This document shows positions 1 through 9,237 of a DNA stretch of 64,000 bases, piece by piece. How positions within the stretch are numbered: position 1 is the first letter of the stretch; the number at the start of each line of letters is the position of its first letter. The notes under the pieces were generated by a model. That model was not told where the DNA came from and ran no database searches. It worked only from the letters and a program-made list of their open reading frames with translations. The stretch is from Marivirga lumbricoides (lineage in GTDB: Bacteria > Bacteroidota > Bacteroidia > Cytophagales > Cyclobacteriaceae). The translations under genes were made by a program, and so were the position numbers. The stretch spans positions 248,001-312,000 of the forward strand of contig NZ_BMEC01000003.1 in NCBI RefSeq assembly GCF_014636295.1, given 5' to 3'.

Positions 1-348
1 TACATTCACAAGGGAGCGGATAAGAAGGAATTGATAGAAGGAGTGAGGAAGGTAATGACTGGCCAGAATTTTTATAGTAAAGAAGTAAGAGAGGTGATGG
101 TAAGTAATTACATAAACAGCCTTAAGCAAAAGAAAAAAAACCTGACACAGCAAAAAGTAACCATTACCAAACGGGAAATGGAAATTGTAAAGCTAATTAT
201 GAAAGGCTACTCCAGCGTGCAAATAGCAGAAGATTTATTTATAAGTAACCGTACTGTTGATACACACCGCGCCAATTTGATGCAGAAATTAGATGTTAAA
301 AATTCAATTGAACTCATTAATAAGGTAACTGAGCTAAATCTGGTTTAA
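1..348 (+). CDS. Response regulator, NarL/LuxR type (5' end outside window)
   Basis: This is the C-terminal part of a two-component response regulator that would bind DNA when phosphorylated. The reading frame is open from base 1 with YIHKGADKKELIEGVRKV, which matches the end of a receiver domain including the conserved lysine after the last beta strand. A LuxR/GerE helix-turn-helix follows (REMEIVKLIMKGYSSVQIAE, then SNRTVDTHRANLMQKL). The true start therefore lies upstream of the window, and the TTG at base 31 should not be taken as the start. The gene ends just before a convergent lipoprotein gene. Its partner kinase and targets are not visible here. Confidence 0.85.
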   Translation, partial: YIHKGADKKELIEGVRKVMTGQNFYSKEVREVMVSNYINSLKQKKKNLTQQKVTITKREMEIVKLIMKGYSSVQIAEDLFISNRTVDTHRANLMQKLDVKNSIELINKVTELNLV

Positions 349-405
349 CCACCGCCTTAATAAGAAAAAGCCCCCTTAAGTTGCTGATGTATGAAGCACA
401 TTGAT

Positions 406-1605
406 TTATTCCGTGAGTTCTCCCTCTAAATCTGTTCTTAATATAGTAAGAGATTGGTTAGTTGCAACGGTAGCCGATCCTGTTAATGTAATCTGATTAT
501 TTCCTACAGCAATATTGATAGCCTCGTCATTTGAAGCCCCGCCATAAGTTTTCTCCCAAATAGCACTACCATTTAACTCCCATTTTGATAAATAAATATC
601 ATAATTATCAGGTGAACTCTCCAGGCTGCCGGTTACCATTAATCTTCCGTCAGGAGAGATGGCCAGGTCATTTAATTGAAGGTTCTCCTCCTTTTCATTT
701 ATCAGCGTTTGGTTGATGATTATGTCATCATTATAAGAGAAATCTACTACAAGGGCATTGGTAGCATTTTGATCACTACTTACTGTGCTTCCTGCGATTA
801 GCCACTGTGTTCCGTACTGGATTAGAGAATTAGCCACCTCATTTGTCGAGTTGTTTTCTCCATAGTAATTAATTACCTGACTTAGTCCGAGTTTATTTAT
901 TACACTAATTAATATATCGCTATCAGAGGAGGATTGAAGATTGGAATTGCCTACCCAAAGTATTTTTTCATTATTTAGTTCCGCAATTCCGATTACATCA
1001 CCAGGAGCAATAAGGTTACCGTAGTTTAAACTCCAGGTAATTTCACCTTCATTGGTGATTTTATAAAAAAGGTTATCATCCACCTGGTTATTAATCTTAA
1101 TTGTTCCACCCATTACAAAGCCATTCCCACTTGCCAACTGAACAATTTTATTGCCTTCCTCTATTCTATTGGGCTCACCGAAAGAAAGGCTATCAAGCAG
1201 ATCTCCCTCGCTATTTGTCTTTAATAGCACAAAATCTTTGTCGCCATCTGAGCCAGTCATGTAACCGAGAATCATTAAACTCCCATCTTCAAGAAGAATC
1301 ATGTCTTTAGGTCTGTCGTCAAAATTTCCTCCATATTGTTTTTCCCATAGCAGGTTTCCAAAGTTGTCAGCCTTAGCCAGGTAATAATCTGAAACATTTG
1401 CTGTCCCATTAGCTTTTGAAGCTAATATTAGGATGCTTCCATCTTCTAAAACAATAGATTTCGCAAGAGTTTCATTAAAAGCTCCTCCTATAAATTTTTG
1501 ATATTGCTTCGCAGGCTCACCTATTTCAGGTTCATCAAACTCGCAGGAGGAAAGAAAAAAGAAAGTTCCTAATAAAAGGGATAGTGTATAAGTAAAGTTA
1601 CGCAT
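406..1605 (-). CDS. Lipoprotein with propeller-like repeats
   Basis: This is a predicted secreted lipoprotein of 399 residues. The N-terminus has a hydrophobic signal ending in LSSC, a lipobox, so the mature protein starts at a lipidated cysteine. The mature part repeats units of the type EDGS-hydrophobic-G followed by a strand ending in LWEKxYGG and DDE/DDRP, a pattern seen in beta-propeller or delta-60-like repeat proteins of Bacteroidota. It is the last gene of a tight four-gene minus-strand unit, 10 bases after the outer-membrane barrel gene. I infer that it sits on the periplasmic or surface side of the outer membrane and binds another protein or a glycan. No catalytic motif is visible and the specific function is unknown. 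Confidence 0.7.
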   Translation of the reverse strand: MRNFTYTLSLLLGTFFFLSSCEFDEPEIGEPAKQYQKFIGGAFNETLAKSIVLEDGSILILASKANGTANVSDYYLAKADNFGNLLWEKQYGGNFDDRPKDMILLEDGSLMILGYMTGSDGDKDFVLLKTNSEGDLLDSLSFGEPNRIEEGNKIVQLASGNGFVMGGTIKINNQVDDNLFYKITNEGEITWSLNYGNLIAPGDVIGIAELNNEKILWVGNSNLQSSSDSDILISVINKLGLSQVINYYGENNSTNEVANSLIQYGTQWLIAGSTVSSDQNATNALVVDFSYNDDIIINQTLINEKEENLQLNDLAISPDGRLMVTGSLESSPDNYDIYLSKWELNGSAIWEKTYGGASNDEAINIAVGNNQITLTGSATVATNQSLTILRTDLEGELTE

Positions 1606-1615
1606 GGGAAATTAG

Positions 1616-2722
1616 TTATTTCTGTTTTTTTCTTTTATTTCTATCCATCAATTTTGGTTTATATATAGGCAAGGCATAACCTACTTTTATACTCAAATTA
1701 TTCATGGAGAAATCGTTATCTACATAATTGTAATCATATAGTAATTCCGAATTACTATATCTTTCTTTAGGGTTATTTACATCGTTGAGCCCATAGGTAT
1801 AGCTGATACTTCCCAGTAAATATCCGTTTCCTATTACTCCTTTCCAGGTAAAGCCTATTGCTCCTTTGGCAGAGAGGTTGAAAGGCATTCTGTGATCTTT
1901 CATGTTCACGGATGGGCCGGCAACAGTTTGATTCCCCAATTCTTCATTGAGGCTATCCAAACGTGTAATGGAGGCACTGGCATCTAATAAATATTGAACC
2001 GATGCACCGGCCTGGGCATAAAGCCTGAAATCTCCTTCATTGATGTAGTATTTTATTTCAACAGGTATTTCCATCCATGATTGCTCTTCAAGATAGATTA
2101 CTTCTGAATAATTGTATTGCTTTTTATCGTATTCAAATTTATTATACAGGTAATTTATATTTGTGAGTACCGACCATTTATTAAAAAAGGGTATTTCTAA
2201 TGAGATGCCTACAGAGTACCCCATTTCAGGAGTGTAGGAGCCTAAAGAGGTACTTGTATTATCCAGGCTGAAATTCCTGTGCACCGTAGGAAAAGAGTAA
2301 TTACCTCCTGCATGCAAGCCAACCAGCAGAATAGGATAAGTTCGAAACCTGTTATAAAGCTGAATAAATTCAGTGGGGTCGAGGTTTTCATTAATTTCAT
2401 ATTCGGGCTCAAGTTTTAATAATTCCACCATATAATCGGCAGCTGCATCTCTTTCATTAAAATATAGCTGAGTGATTACTAAAAGGCGATAGGCCCTTAC
2501 CTTATTTTCTTTGTTTAGTCGTGTTCCATTAAGACAGGGAAGCAACTGATCTATAATGAGGTCGATTTTACCTTCCCTGTACATTTCGTTTGCTCGCTCC
2601 AAATTAAGTACACAGGCATTATCCTCTTCTTTAGGTTTTTGTGCATATGCATTTTGAAGAGCAGCAAAACACAAAATAAAAGCTACAGATAATACCTTCA
2701 CATTTGATATCTTTCTTGTCAT
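1616..2722 (-). CDS. Outer-membrane beta-barrel protein with N-terminal TPR-like segment
   Basis: This 368-residue protein begins with a signal peptide ending in AYAQ. A helical region of about 90 residues follows (ERANEMYREGKIDLIIDQLLPCL, then a segment with YFNERDAAADYMVELLKLEPEYE) that looks like two or three TPR-type helical hairpins. From about residue 130 the sequence becomes alternating strands with many aromatic residues, as in PorT/OmpA-type eight- or ten-stranded barrels of Bacteroidota. The C-terminus is very basic (LMDRNKRKKQK), which is unusual for a barrel end. One base separates it from the STAND NTPase gene upstream and 10 bases from the lipoprotein gene downstream, so co-translation is likely. 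The inferred role is an outer-membrane component or sensor working with those neighbours. Confidence 0.7.
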   Translation of the reverse strand: MTRKISNVKVLSVAFILCFAALQNAYAQKPKEEDNACVLNLERANEMYREGKIDLIIDQLLPCLNGTRLNKENKVRAYRLLVITQLYFNERDAAADYMVELLKLEPEYEINENLDPTEFIQLYNRFRTYPILLVGLHAGGNYSFPTVHRNFSLDNTSTSLGSYTPEMGYSVGISLEIPFFNKWSVLTNINYLYNKFEYDKKQYNYSEVIYLEEQSWMEIPVEIKYYINEGDFRLYAQAGASVQYLLDASASITRLDSLNEELGNQTVAGPSVNMKDHRMPFNLSAKGAIGFTWKGVIGNGYLLGSISYTYGLNDVNNPKERYSNSELLYDYNYVDNDFSMNNLSIKVGYALPIYKPKLMDRNKRKKQK

Positions 2723-2723
2723 T

Positions 2724-5700
2724 TTAATTATTTAAAAAACTACTGTAATTAGGGCAGGTTACAATGGTGTCTGCTCTGGCGAAATCATCTCCAGCATACT
2801 TTTTCCACTCTTCTACATTGAGCATATTTCTCCGCAAATCATTACAGATTTGATTAGCCATTTCTTTGGTATCGATAGGCCATAATCTTATAAGGTAATC
2901 TCTACTGCCTGCCCACAATCGGCTATCATCTTTATTGAAAATGATTGACCATACCCAATCTTTATGATCCCTTAAAATGATGGGAGCATCTTCCAGCGCA
3001 TTTAAATTCCACACCCTCACTGTTTTGTCAAAGCTTCCTGTAGCTAAGCGAGTACCATCATTACTAAAAGCAATATTATTAATTCGGGCTGTATGGCCAG
3101 GTAAAATTTTAGTAGTGGAGTAGCGTAAATCCATCAACATAATTCTTCCTTTCTCATCACCAAAAGCTAAAAACCTTCCATTGTTGCTATATGCTACAGA
3201 AAATAATGAATACTGATTGTTATAAAGTAAAGCAGAATCCTTTCCATTTAAGCTATATTTAATTAAAGCTCCATTATCCTGTGCTGCTACAATACTGTTA
3301 TCTTCAGGGCTCACCGCCAATGCATTAATCTTATTGGCCCCTCCTGAAATCGGCCTGAAAAGTCCGTTTTTATAATACATTATTTTGTTGTTGGAGCCTA
3401 CAGAAAGAAGGTCATTTTCTTTTGAGAAAGCAAGAAACCAAGTTTCATTCCAGGTAGTTGGTACTTTTTCAGGTTTGCTTGATGGGTTCCTGAGGTCATG
3501 TATCTCAATAAACCTGAAATCACCTCCCACAGCCAGTCTTGCATCATCATTACTTAATGCTAATGACTTATTTATTCTTACATTTCCTCCTCCGCTAATA
3601 AGCTTTGGAGTGGGGTTAGCTGATGAATTCCACTCAATTATTTTACCATCACTTCCAGTAGAGTAAACTTTATCATTTTCCTTAGAAGCTACCAAACTCC
3701 TCACGTTCTGATCATGTTCTTCCAGGTTAAAATAGTCAGTGCTTTTAAGTGATTTAAGTGCATAATATAATCCATCATAAATATCCGGATCATTTGTTTT
3801 TCCATTCTGATCCCTGTTAAAATTATAGGCCTGCTTAGCCACAAGACCTTTCACCTCAGGTTCAGTAATTTGTATGGATTTAATGGCCATTGATTTAGCT
3901 ATAGAAAGCAACCTTAAGCTTGTCGCCTCTTTCTCACTCATAATGGCAATTTTGGCATTAAAGAAAGCAATGCTTTCCTGCTGAAGTGCTTTAATTCTTT
4001 CTGCCTCAGCCAGTTTTTGTTGTTCTATAGCCAGCTTAGCGTTGTACTGTGCCACACCAGTTTGTTTTACTGCTATTTCCTGCTGTTTTTTGGCTTCTTC
4101 TGCATTTGCTTCGGCAATTATTTTCTGTTTTTCAGCTTTCTCGCTTTCCTGCTGCGCTAATTCAGTTGCTACAAATGCCCGTTCCTTTTGTTCGTTGGCA
4201 TCTATCCAAAACCAACCTGCCACAAGGCATAGCAAGAACATTACAGCAGCTATTCTTCTGAAAATTGCTATTCTTCTTTTTTGCAGCTTTTCTTTTATAC
4301 GTTGGGTTCTTTCATATTCTTTTTCGCTATGATCAAGAAAGAGCATAGTACGCTCAAAGGATTTATGATGCCTCAACCCCCAGGCTTTTGTTGGGTTTTG
4401 TTCTATTCTCCAGTTTTGAGCTAATAGTAAGTCCGGTGGCCTCCAAAGTCCTGCTTTTCCTTCCTGGTGCATTCCTGCAGCTTCTGCCAATCTTAAATAG
4501 AGTTTTACAGATTCAGCTTCTTCATCTACCCATTCCACCAGTTCCACCCAGTTACGCATTAAACTTTCATGGCTAATGTCAATCATGCTTTCGTCATCCA
4601 GCAACACCTGAGCAGGAGGCATTAATAATGATCTTCCGGGTCTTCTGAAATATTCAATTACCTTAATAACCTCATTTTTATCAGCATCGGCTATTTCTGT
4701 AATATCCTTGAGAGTAGTAGGCCTTCGAACACCTCTTCCTTCTTCTCCTTTTTCAGTAAGGGCTTTGAAAATACGTTCGCAAATGAGTCTTTCTTTTTCA
4801 TTTAGCTCTCTGAAAGCTTCCCTGGCATGTTCTGATAACGCATTTTTCATGCCCCCTATCGCGTTGTAATCCGCTAATGAGATTTTTTCTTTGGCGGATT
4901 TGTAGGTTTTCCAGTAATCCCAGGTACGCATCATAGCATGTTGCATTACCGGAAGTTGGTCTCCGCTTTCTCCAACATCTTCTAAAATCTCCTGTACTAA
5001 ATCATCTTCTACTTCTGCTCCCATAAAATGAATAGGGCCTTCAATAGCTATTTGTTTTTCCTTTCTGGTTAATTGTGGGATTAAATACTGGCTATTATTT
5101 ATGGCCGCTGTAAGCTCCGGAAACCTTGCACAATCTCCAATAAAATCTGATCTGATGGAAAGCACAATGTAAATAGGTACTTCAGTTTGACCTATAGAAG
5201 TAACTATTAAATTGACCAATGCTTTCACTGATTCATTTGCGTCCGCATCATCGGGAGGAAACCTGAAAACTTCCTCAAATTGATCTACAAATAAAAGATA
5301 CCTGGTTTTTGTATTTCTTTCCCGTAAAATGTCAATGAGTCCGGAAGGTGAAGCGCTCAACTGTTCTGTTAATGCTTTAATATCAGAGGTATCGGACTTT
5401 TTATTTTCATCAGACAATTCTGTCTCAGCACTTATGCCGTTTAATAAACCTTTTGCAAGGTTATGCATAGGGTTATTACCCGGTGTTGCCACAAAAACTT
5501 CCCAGCTTTCTTTTTCCTGCTTATTGTTTTTGAGAATGTCAGATAATACCCCGCATGACATGAAGGAGGATTTACCGACACCTGAAGCGCCAATGATTGC
5601 AACAAATCTTTTGTTCATGATTTTATCAACCACATTCTCAATTTGGCCTTCCCTTCCAAAGAAAATATGGCTTTCACCAAACCTAAATGGACGCAAGCCG

Positions 5701-5750
5701 GGGAATGGATTTTGGATTGTAGCTACAAGATCTTCTCTGTTTTCACTCAT
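2724..5750 (-). CDS. STAND NTPase with transmembrane helix, coiled coil and WD40 repeats
   Basis: This is a 1008-residue multidomain protein. Residues 14-32 (NPFPGLRPF, then IFFGRE) are the signature entry to the nSTAND1 NTPase family. Walker A is GASGVGKSS near residues 54-62 and Walker B is LLFVDQFEE near 151-159. A winged-helix-like segment follows up to about residue 480. A strongly basic run (KLQKRRIAIFRR) precedes a single transmembrane helix near residues 496-516, then an alanine/glutamate/glutamine-rich coiled coil to about 620. About seven WD40-type repeats fill residues 665-975 (for example GHTARINNIAFSNDGTRLA). STAND proteins act as ATP-driven switches that assemble on ligand binding. 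By the positive-inside rule the NTPase is cytoplasmic and the WD40 part would be periplasmic, which is an inference. The neighbouring barrel and lipoprotein are candidate partners. Confidence 0.85.
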   Translation of the reverse strand: MSENREDLVATIQNPFPGLRPFRFGESHIFFGREGQIENVVDKIMNKRFVAIIGASGVGKSSFMSCGVLSDILKNNKQEKESWEVFVATPGNNPMHNLAKGLLNGISAETELSDENKKSDTSDIKALTEQLSASPSGLIDILRERNTKTRYLLFVDQFEEVFRFPPDDADANESVKALVNLIVTSIGQTEVPIYIVLSIRSDFIGDCARFPELTAAINNSQYLIPQLTRKEKQIAIEGPIHFMGAEVEDDLVQEILEDVGESGDQLPVMQHAMMRTWDYWKTYKSAKEKISLADYNAIGGMKNALSEHAREAFRELNEKERLICERIFKALTEKGEEGRGVRRPTTLKDITEIADADKNEVIKVIEYFRRPGRSLLMPPAQVLLDDESMIDISHESLMRNWVELVEWVDEEAESVKLYLRLAEAAGMHQEGKAGLWRPPDLLLAQNWRIEQNPTKAWGLRHHKSFERTMLFLDHSEKEYERTQRIKEKLQKRRIAIFRRIAAVMFLLCLVAGWFWIDANEQKERAFVATELAQQESEKAEKQKIIAEANAEEAKKQQEIAVKQTGVAQYNAKLAIEQQKLAEAERIKALQQESIAFFNAKIAIMSEKEATSLRLLSIAKSMAIKSIQITEPEVKGLVAKQAYNFNRDQNGKTNDPDIYDGLYYALKSLKSTDYFNLEEHDQNVRSLVASKENDKVYSTGSDGKIIEWNSSANPTPKLISGGGNVRINKSLALSNDDARLAVGGDFRFIEIHDLRNPSSKPEKVPTTWNETWFLAFSKENDLLSVGSNNKIMYYKNGLFRPISGGANKINALAVSPEDNSIVAAQDNGALIKYSLNGKDSALLYNNQYSLFSVAYSNNGRFLAFGDEKGRIMLMDLRYSTTKILPGHTARINNIAFSNDGTRLATGSFDKTVRVWNLNALEDAPIILRDHKDWVWSIIFNKDDSRLWAGSRDYLIRLWPIDTKEMANQICNDLRRNMLNVEEWKKYAGDDFARADTIVTCPNYSSFLNN

Positions 5751-5771
5751 GCGTAATAATTCATTTTGGAT

Positions 5772-8700
5772 TTAGTTAAGCACCATGTCATATTTTTCCC
5801 CATGCTTTTCATGTACGTATTGCTTAAGCATAGATTGAGGTATTTCTTCATAGAAAGAGAGTAACTCAAGAAATACATCTCTATCAACCTTCATCAAAGT
5901 CACGCCTGTTAAAGCTTTTATTTGTACAGGTGTATGGTCATGATGATTCAGTTGAAAGTTAGGGATCATTTCTTTAGTAGAGAATTGATAATTTTTCAGC
6001 CTGGTGCTAAGTTGAACTTCCCCTTTATATATGAAGAAGAAATCTAAGCTATCAATTTCACCTTTACTCACTATCTCATCTTGCTTAAACTGCAGGATGC
6101 TTACTCTTTTAATAATTTCTGAAAGTACAAGCCCCGAAATTCCTGAAAATTCCTTTATCTCATTTAAGAAGTTGATCATATCAAACTTGAGGGCAGGCAC
6201 TTCGCTTTTTTCTGTACTTATTTTTCTGATCACCTCAGTTGTTTCGTAAGCAAAATGAAACTCTCTTTGTTTTTCATATCGCCTGGCCAACTTTTCAAAT
6301 GCATCAGGAAAAATTTCAAATAGTGCCTGTGCAGCAGTTTCTCTTAATATAGCATCAGGATTTACCAGGTGACTGGCCATTATTTCAAAAGAATTGAAAT
6401 TAGTTTCTTTTGAAAGGTCTTTTAAAGCGCAGGTCTTAGTCCAGCTATTAATCCATTTGTAATCTCTCTGAACAATATTCACCAACATTTCTGCTTTTTC
6501 CATTGGCTCAGTAGGGAAGATGTTCATTAGCTCTTCCACTTTTGAGCGATAGGAGGAAATTTTGAAAATTGGTATCAGGAATGACTTCATCTCGTCATTA
6601 ATAAAGATATCCAGTAAATCAGAAGCGAATTCTGACTCTTCTACATCATTACTATTGATATTTACTTTTACAAGTTCTACTGACTTAGGATCGTAAATCA
6701 ATGCAAGTAGTCTGAAAACTGTTTCATAGTTAGTAGATATTTCATACTCCAAAGCCCGCAAGAGCAGGTTTGAGCAGTTGTTGTTTTCTGCATCAATGTA
6801 AACTGCCATGTTCCAGATCATGGCATTGCACACTTCTTCCAGCTCAGTTCTTACTTGTAAAGCTTTAATGCTATCGGTTACTGTGAATCCACATCGGCTT
6901 AAAGCATCAAGGCAGGTTGCTACTACATTTTGGTTAGGGTAATTGAGCTTATTAAGAAGTGATGTTACTGCACTTTCTGAACTGATTCTTCCATAAATCT
7001 GTAAAATTCTTTGCTGTGTCCGTTGATCATGTTTATTTAGTTGAAAGGCTGTTTCCAGCATTTTTAAAAAGGAATCATCGGAAGCGGAGATAGCAGCCAC
7101 TGCGGCATTTGAATATTCCGGATGCTTAAGCTGAAGAATGATATTGTTATGTAGCGAAGTATCATCTGCTTTGGCTGCCGCTATTATGGCATTATAAATA
7201 ACAGGTTGATTGGAATCTCCAAAAAGTCGGTTTAAAACCTTTCCTTTCTCTGTGGAATCAAGGTGCTGTGCCAGCAAAGCACCGTAAATCCTCTCATTTA
7301 CTAATTTTGAGGAGGTGAGCTGATCCACATACTTAACTTGTTCAAGCCTGAAAAGGGCTTCATTTAATTTTACATTCACCTCTCTCACCAGGGAAGCAGT
7401 TTTTAAAGCAGGGAAATATTTCCAACTCATTACCTGCTGAATGGCTGGCAAAGCTTCTAATAAATGATAATTGAGAACCTCATAAAGGGCTATTTCCTGA
7501 ATGTGCTCATTTTGGTGAGCGGCCAATTCCACGATTATTTTTCTGTAAATAACAGGGTCAAGTACTTTTAATAAATTTAGTTCAAATACAGCTTTTTCGT
7601 AATCACTTTTGGGAATGCTTTCTTCCAATTGTGAAAGGAAGCTCTGGGTTAAAGATTGGTCGTGTTTAATTAAATTACGTTGTTGACCCAAATTATCTTC
7701 CAGGAGTCCTTTGTACATTCTATACATAAGAACTATACTTACTATCCACCCTATGGAAAAGAGTATAATTGCACTTATAATTAAAACAGGAAAGTAAGGT
7801 TGATCGATATCTGCAAGCAGGGCACTGAACCACTCTGAGGTGCCAAGTCGTACAATTCCTATAAGCAATAAGCCTGTTAAAAAAGTGGTTATATGCCTCA
7901 ACATATTATCAATGGTGGTCTGTATGTCGAACCTGAGATTGCTTTCGATAGGGGAGAAATAAAGTCTGAAAAGTGTATTCTGAATACCATATTTCAGCCC
8001 ATGAATAAGTACCGTTCCTGCTATAATAATTATGAAAAACCTGATAAATGAAAGAGAATCTCTTTCAAACCCGTAAAAATAGCCTACTGCAAAGGCTGCC
8101 GCGGTTAGTAAAATGGTTAAAATTGGAAGTACAAGCAAGCTTACTTTAATTCCGTATTGTCTCACAAGCTTTTTCTGGGAAATCCAGAGGAAGAGATAAG
8201 CGAAGAAGCATAAACCTAGTGTGGTATAGCTAAAGAATTGGTGAAGTTCCGTCCCTTGCTTGGCCGACTGTTCCACCGCATATAGAAAAAGAATATCTAC
8301 TAGCCACAGCGTGATAGTGAAGCAAATAGTGAAAATACTCAGGTAGAGAAAATACCTGTTTTTAATGAGCTTACTAAACTTATTGTAGTAATTTATGTAT
8401 TGGGCGCTAAGTTGAATTTCGCTTATGTTTTCGAATTTCAAAGCTGAAATCCAAACTGTAAAAATTGTTATAATGGCACTTGCTGATACCATAAAGAAAA
8501 GATGTCTTTCTTCCAGAAATGTGTTTTCAAGCAAATAAGTGTATCCTGCTGAAACAACTATAATTGCCAAAAGCATACCTATAATAGCTATAGGTGACAA
8601 TTTCTTGTTTTCTCTGATGTTGAAAAGTGAGTGGCCGAATGCATTATATAGTGAAAATAGGATAGAGATAGTTGGAAACAGCCCCATCATAGCATAGGTA

Positions 8701-9032
8701 GTATAAAGCTTCGGGTTATCGGAAAATGTTATCTTATAGAAGAGGTAGTAATAAAAAATAGCAAAGAGAGCGAGGAAAATAGTAGATAAAGTGCTGATTG
8801 AGAATCTTTTGTGTAGGTAGCTGTAGGAAAATGAAACTAAAACTCCTACAATACCCGAATATAAAACAATATAAGGTAGACTTTTATAAGAAAGATGAGT
8901 CAAGTATAGGTTTATGCTGCCAAGAAAGCTTGATGCCAGCATAACTCCTAAGCCTATTCCAAAAAGAATAATACTAACCAATTCAGAGTGGGTTCTTGAA
9001 AGGTTTTGGTTGTTATTTTTTACAATTTTCAT
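5772..9032 (-). CDS. NTT/MFS-like 12-TM transporter fused to HEAT repeats and a cNMP-binding domain
   Basis: This 1086-residue protein has three parts. Residues 1 to about 445 contain roughly twelve hydrophobic helices resembling nucleotide transporters of the NTT (ATP/ADP translocase) type or MFS carriers. Residues about 460-880 are helical HEAT-like repeats without charged active-site motifs. Residues about 940-1050 look like a cyclic-nucleotide-binding beta-roll (LQFKQDEIVSKGEIDSLDFF, then YKGEVQL). Such NTT-HEAT-cNMP fusions are known in some free-living bacteria, but their substrate is not settled. The gene heads a unit with the STAND NTPase, 21 bases downstream. The inferred role is a nucleotide-responsive membrane sensor or transporter. 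The assignment to NTT rather than generic MFS is tentative, and the canonical phosphate-binding residues of the beta-roll are not obvious. Confidence 0.65.
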   Translation of the reverse strand: MKIVKNNNQNLSRTHSELVSIILFGIGLGVMLASSFLGSINLYLTHLSYKSLPYIVLYSGIVGVLVSFSYSYLHKRFSISTLSTIFLALFAIFYYYLFYKITFSDNPKLYTTYAMMGLFPTISILFSLYNAFGHSLFNIRENKKLSPIAIIGMLLAIIVVSAGYTYLLENTFLEERHLFFMVSASAIITIFTVWISALKFENISEIQLSAQYINYYNKFSKLIKNRYFLYLSIFTICFTITLWLVDILFLYAVEQSAKQGTELHQFFSYTTLGLCFFAYLFLWISQKKLVRQYGIKVSLLVLPILTILLTAAAFAVGYFYGFERDSLSFIRFFIIIIAGTVLIHGLKYGIQNTLFRLYFSPIESNLRFDIQTTIDNMLRHITTFLTGLLLIGIVRLGTSEWFSALLADIDQPYFPVLIISAIILFSIGWIVSIVLMYRMYKGLLEDNLGQQRNLIKHDQSLTQSFLSQLEESIPKSDYEKAVFELNLLKVLDPVIYRKIIVELAAHQNEHIQEIALYEVLNYHLLEALPAIQQVMSWKYFPALKTASLVREVNVKLNEALFRLEQVKYVDQLTSSKLVNERIYGALLAQHLDSTEKGKVLNRLFGDSNQPVIYNAIIAAAKADDTSLHNNIILQLKHPEYSNAAVAAISASDDSFLKMLETAFQLNKHDQRTQQRILQIYGRISSESAVTSLLNKLNYPNQNVVATCLDALSRCGFTVTDSIKALQVRTELEEVCNAMIWNMAVYIDAENNNCSNLLLRALEYEISTNYETVFRLLALIYDPKSVELVKVNINSNDVEESEFASDLLDIFINDEMKSFLIPIFKISSYRSKVEELMNIFPTEPMEKAEMLVNIVQRDYKWINSWTKTCALKDLSKETNFNSFEIMASHLVNPDAILRETAAQALFEIFPDAFEKLARRYEKQREFHFAYETTEVIRKISTEKSEVPALKFDMINFLNEIKEFSGISGLVLSEIIKRVSILQFKQDEIVSKGEIDSLDFFFIYKGEVQLSTRLKNYQFSTKEMIPNFQLNHHDHTPVQIKALTGVTLMKVDRDVFLELLSFYEEIPQSMLKQYVHEKHGEKYDMVLN

Positions 9033-9237
9033 TGTGTTTTTGTCCTGCCAGTAATGATGAATAGCTGGTGGGAGTAATCTTTTAATTGTCGTACTCTAAA
9101 AGACCAATAGCAACTTTACTATTAGTATCGGTAAATTAACAAAAAGAATACTAAAGTTAATAGGTGAATGTGAAAATATTGCAATTAATATGTAATATTT
9201 TCTCATTCTTTTCTTTTAGGATCTACTCTAAGTATTG

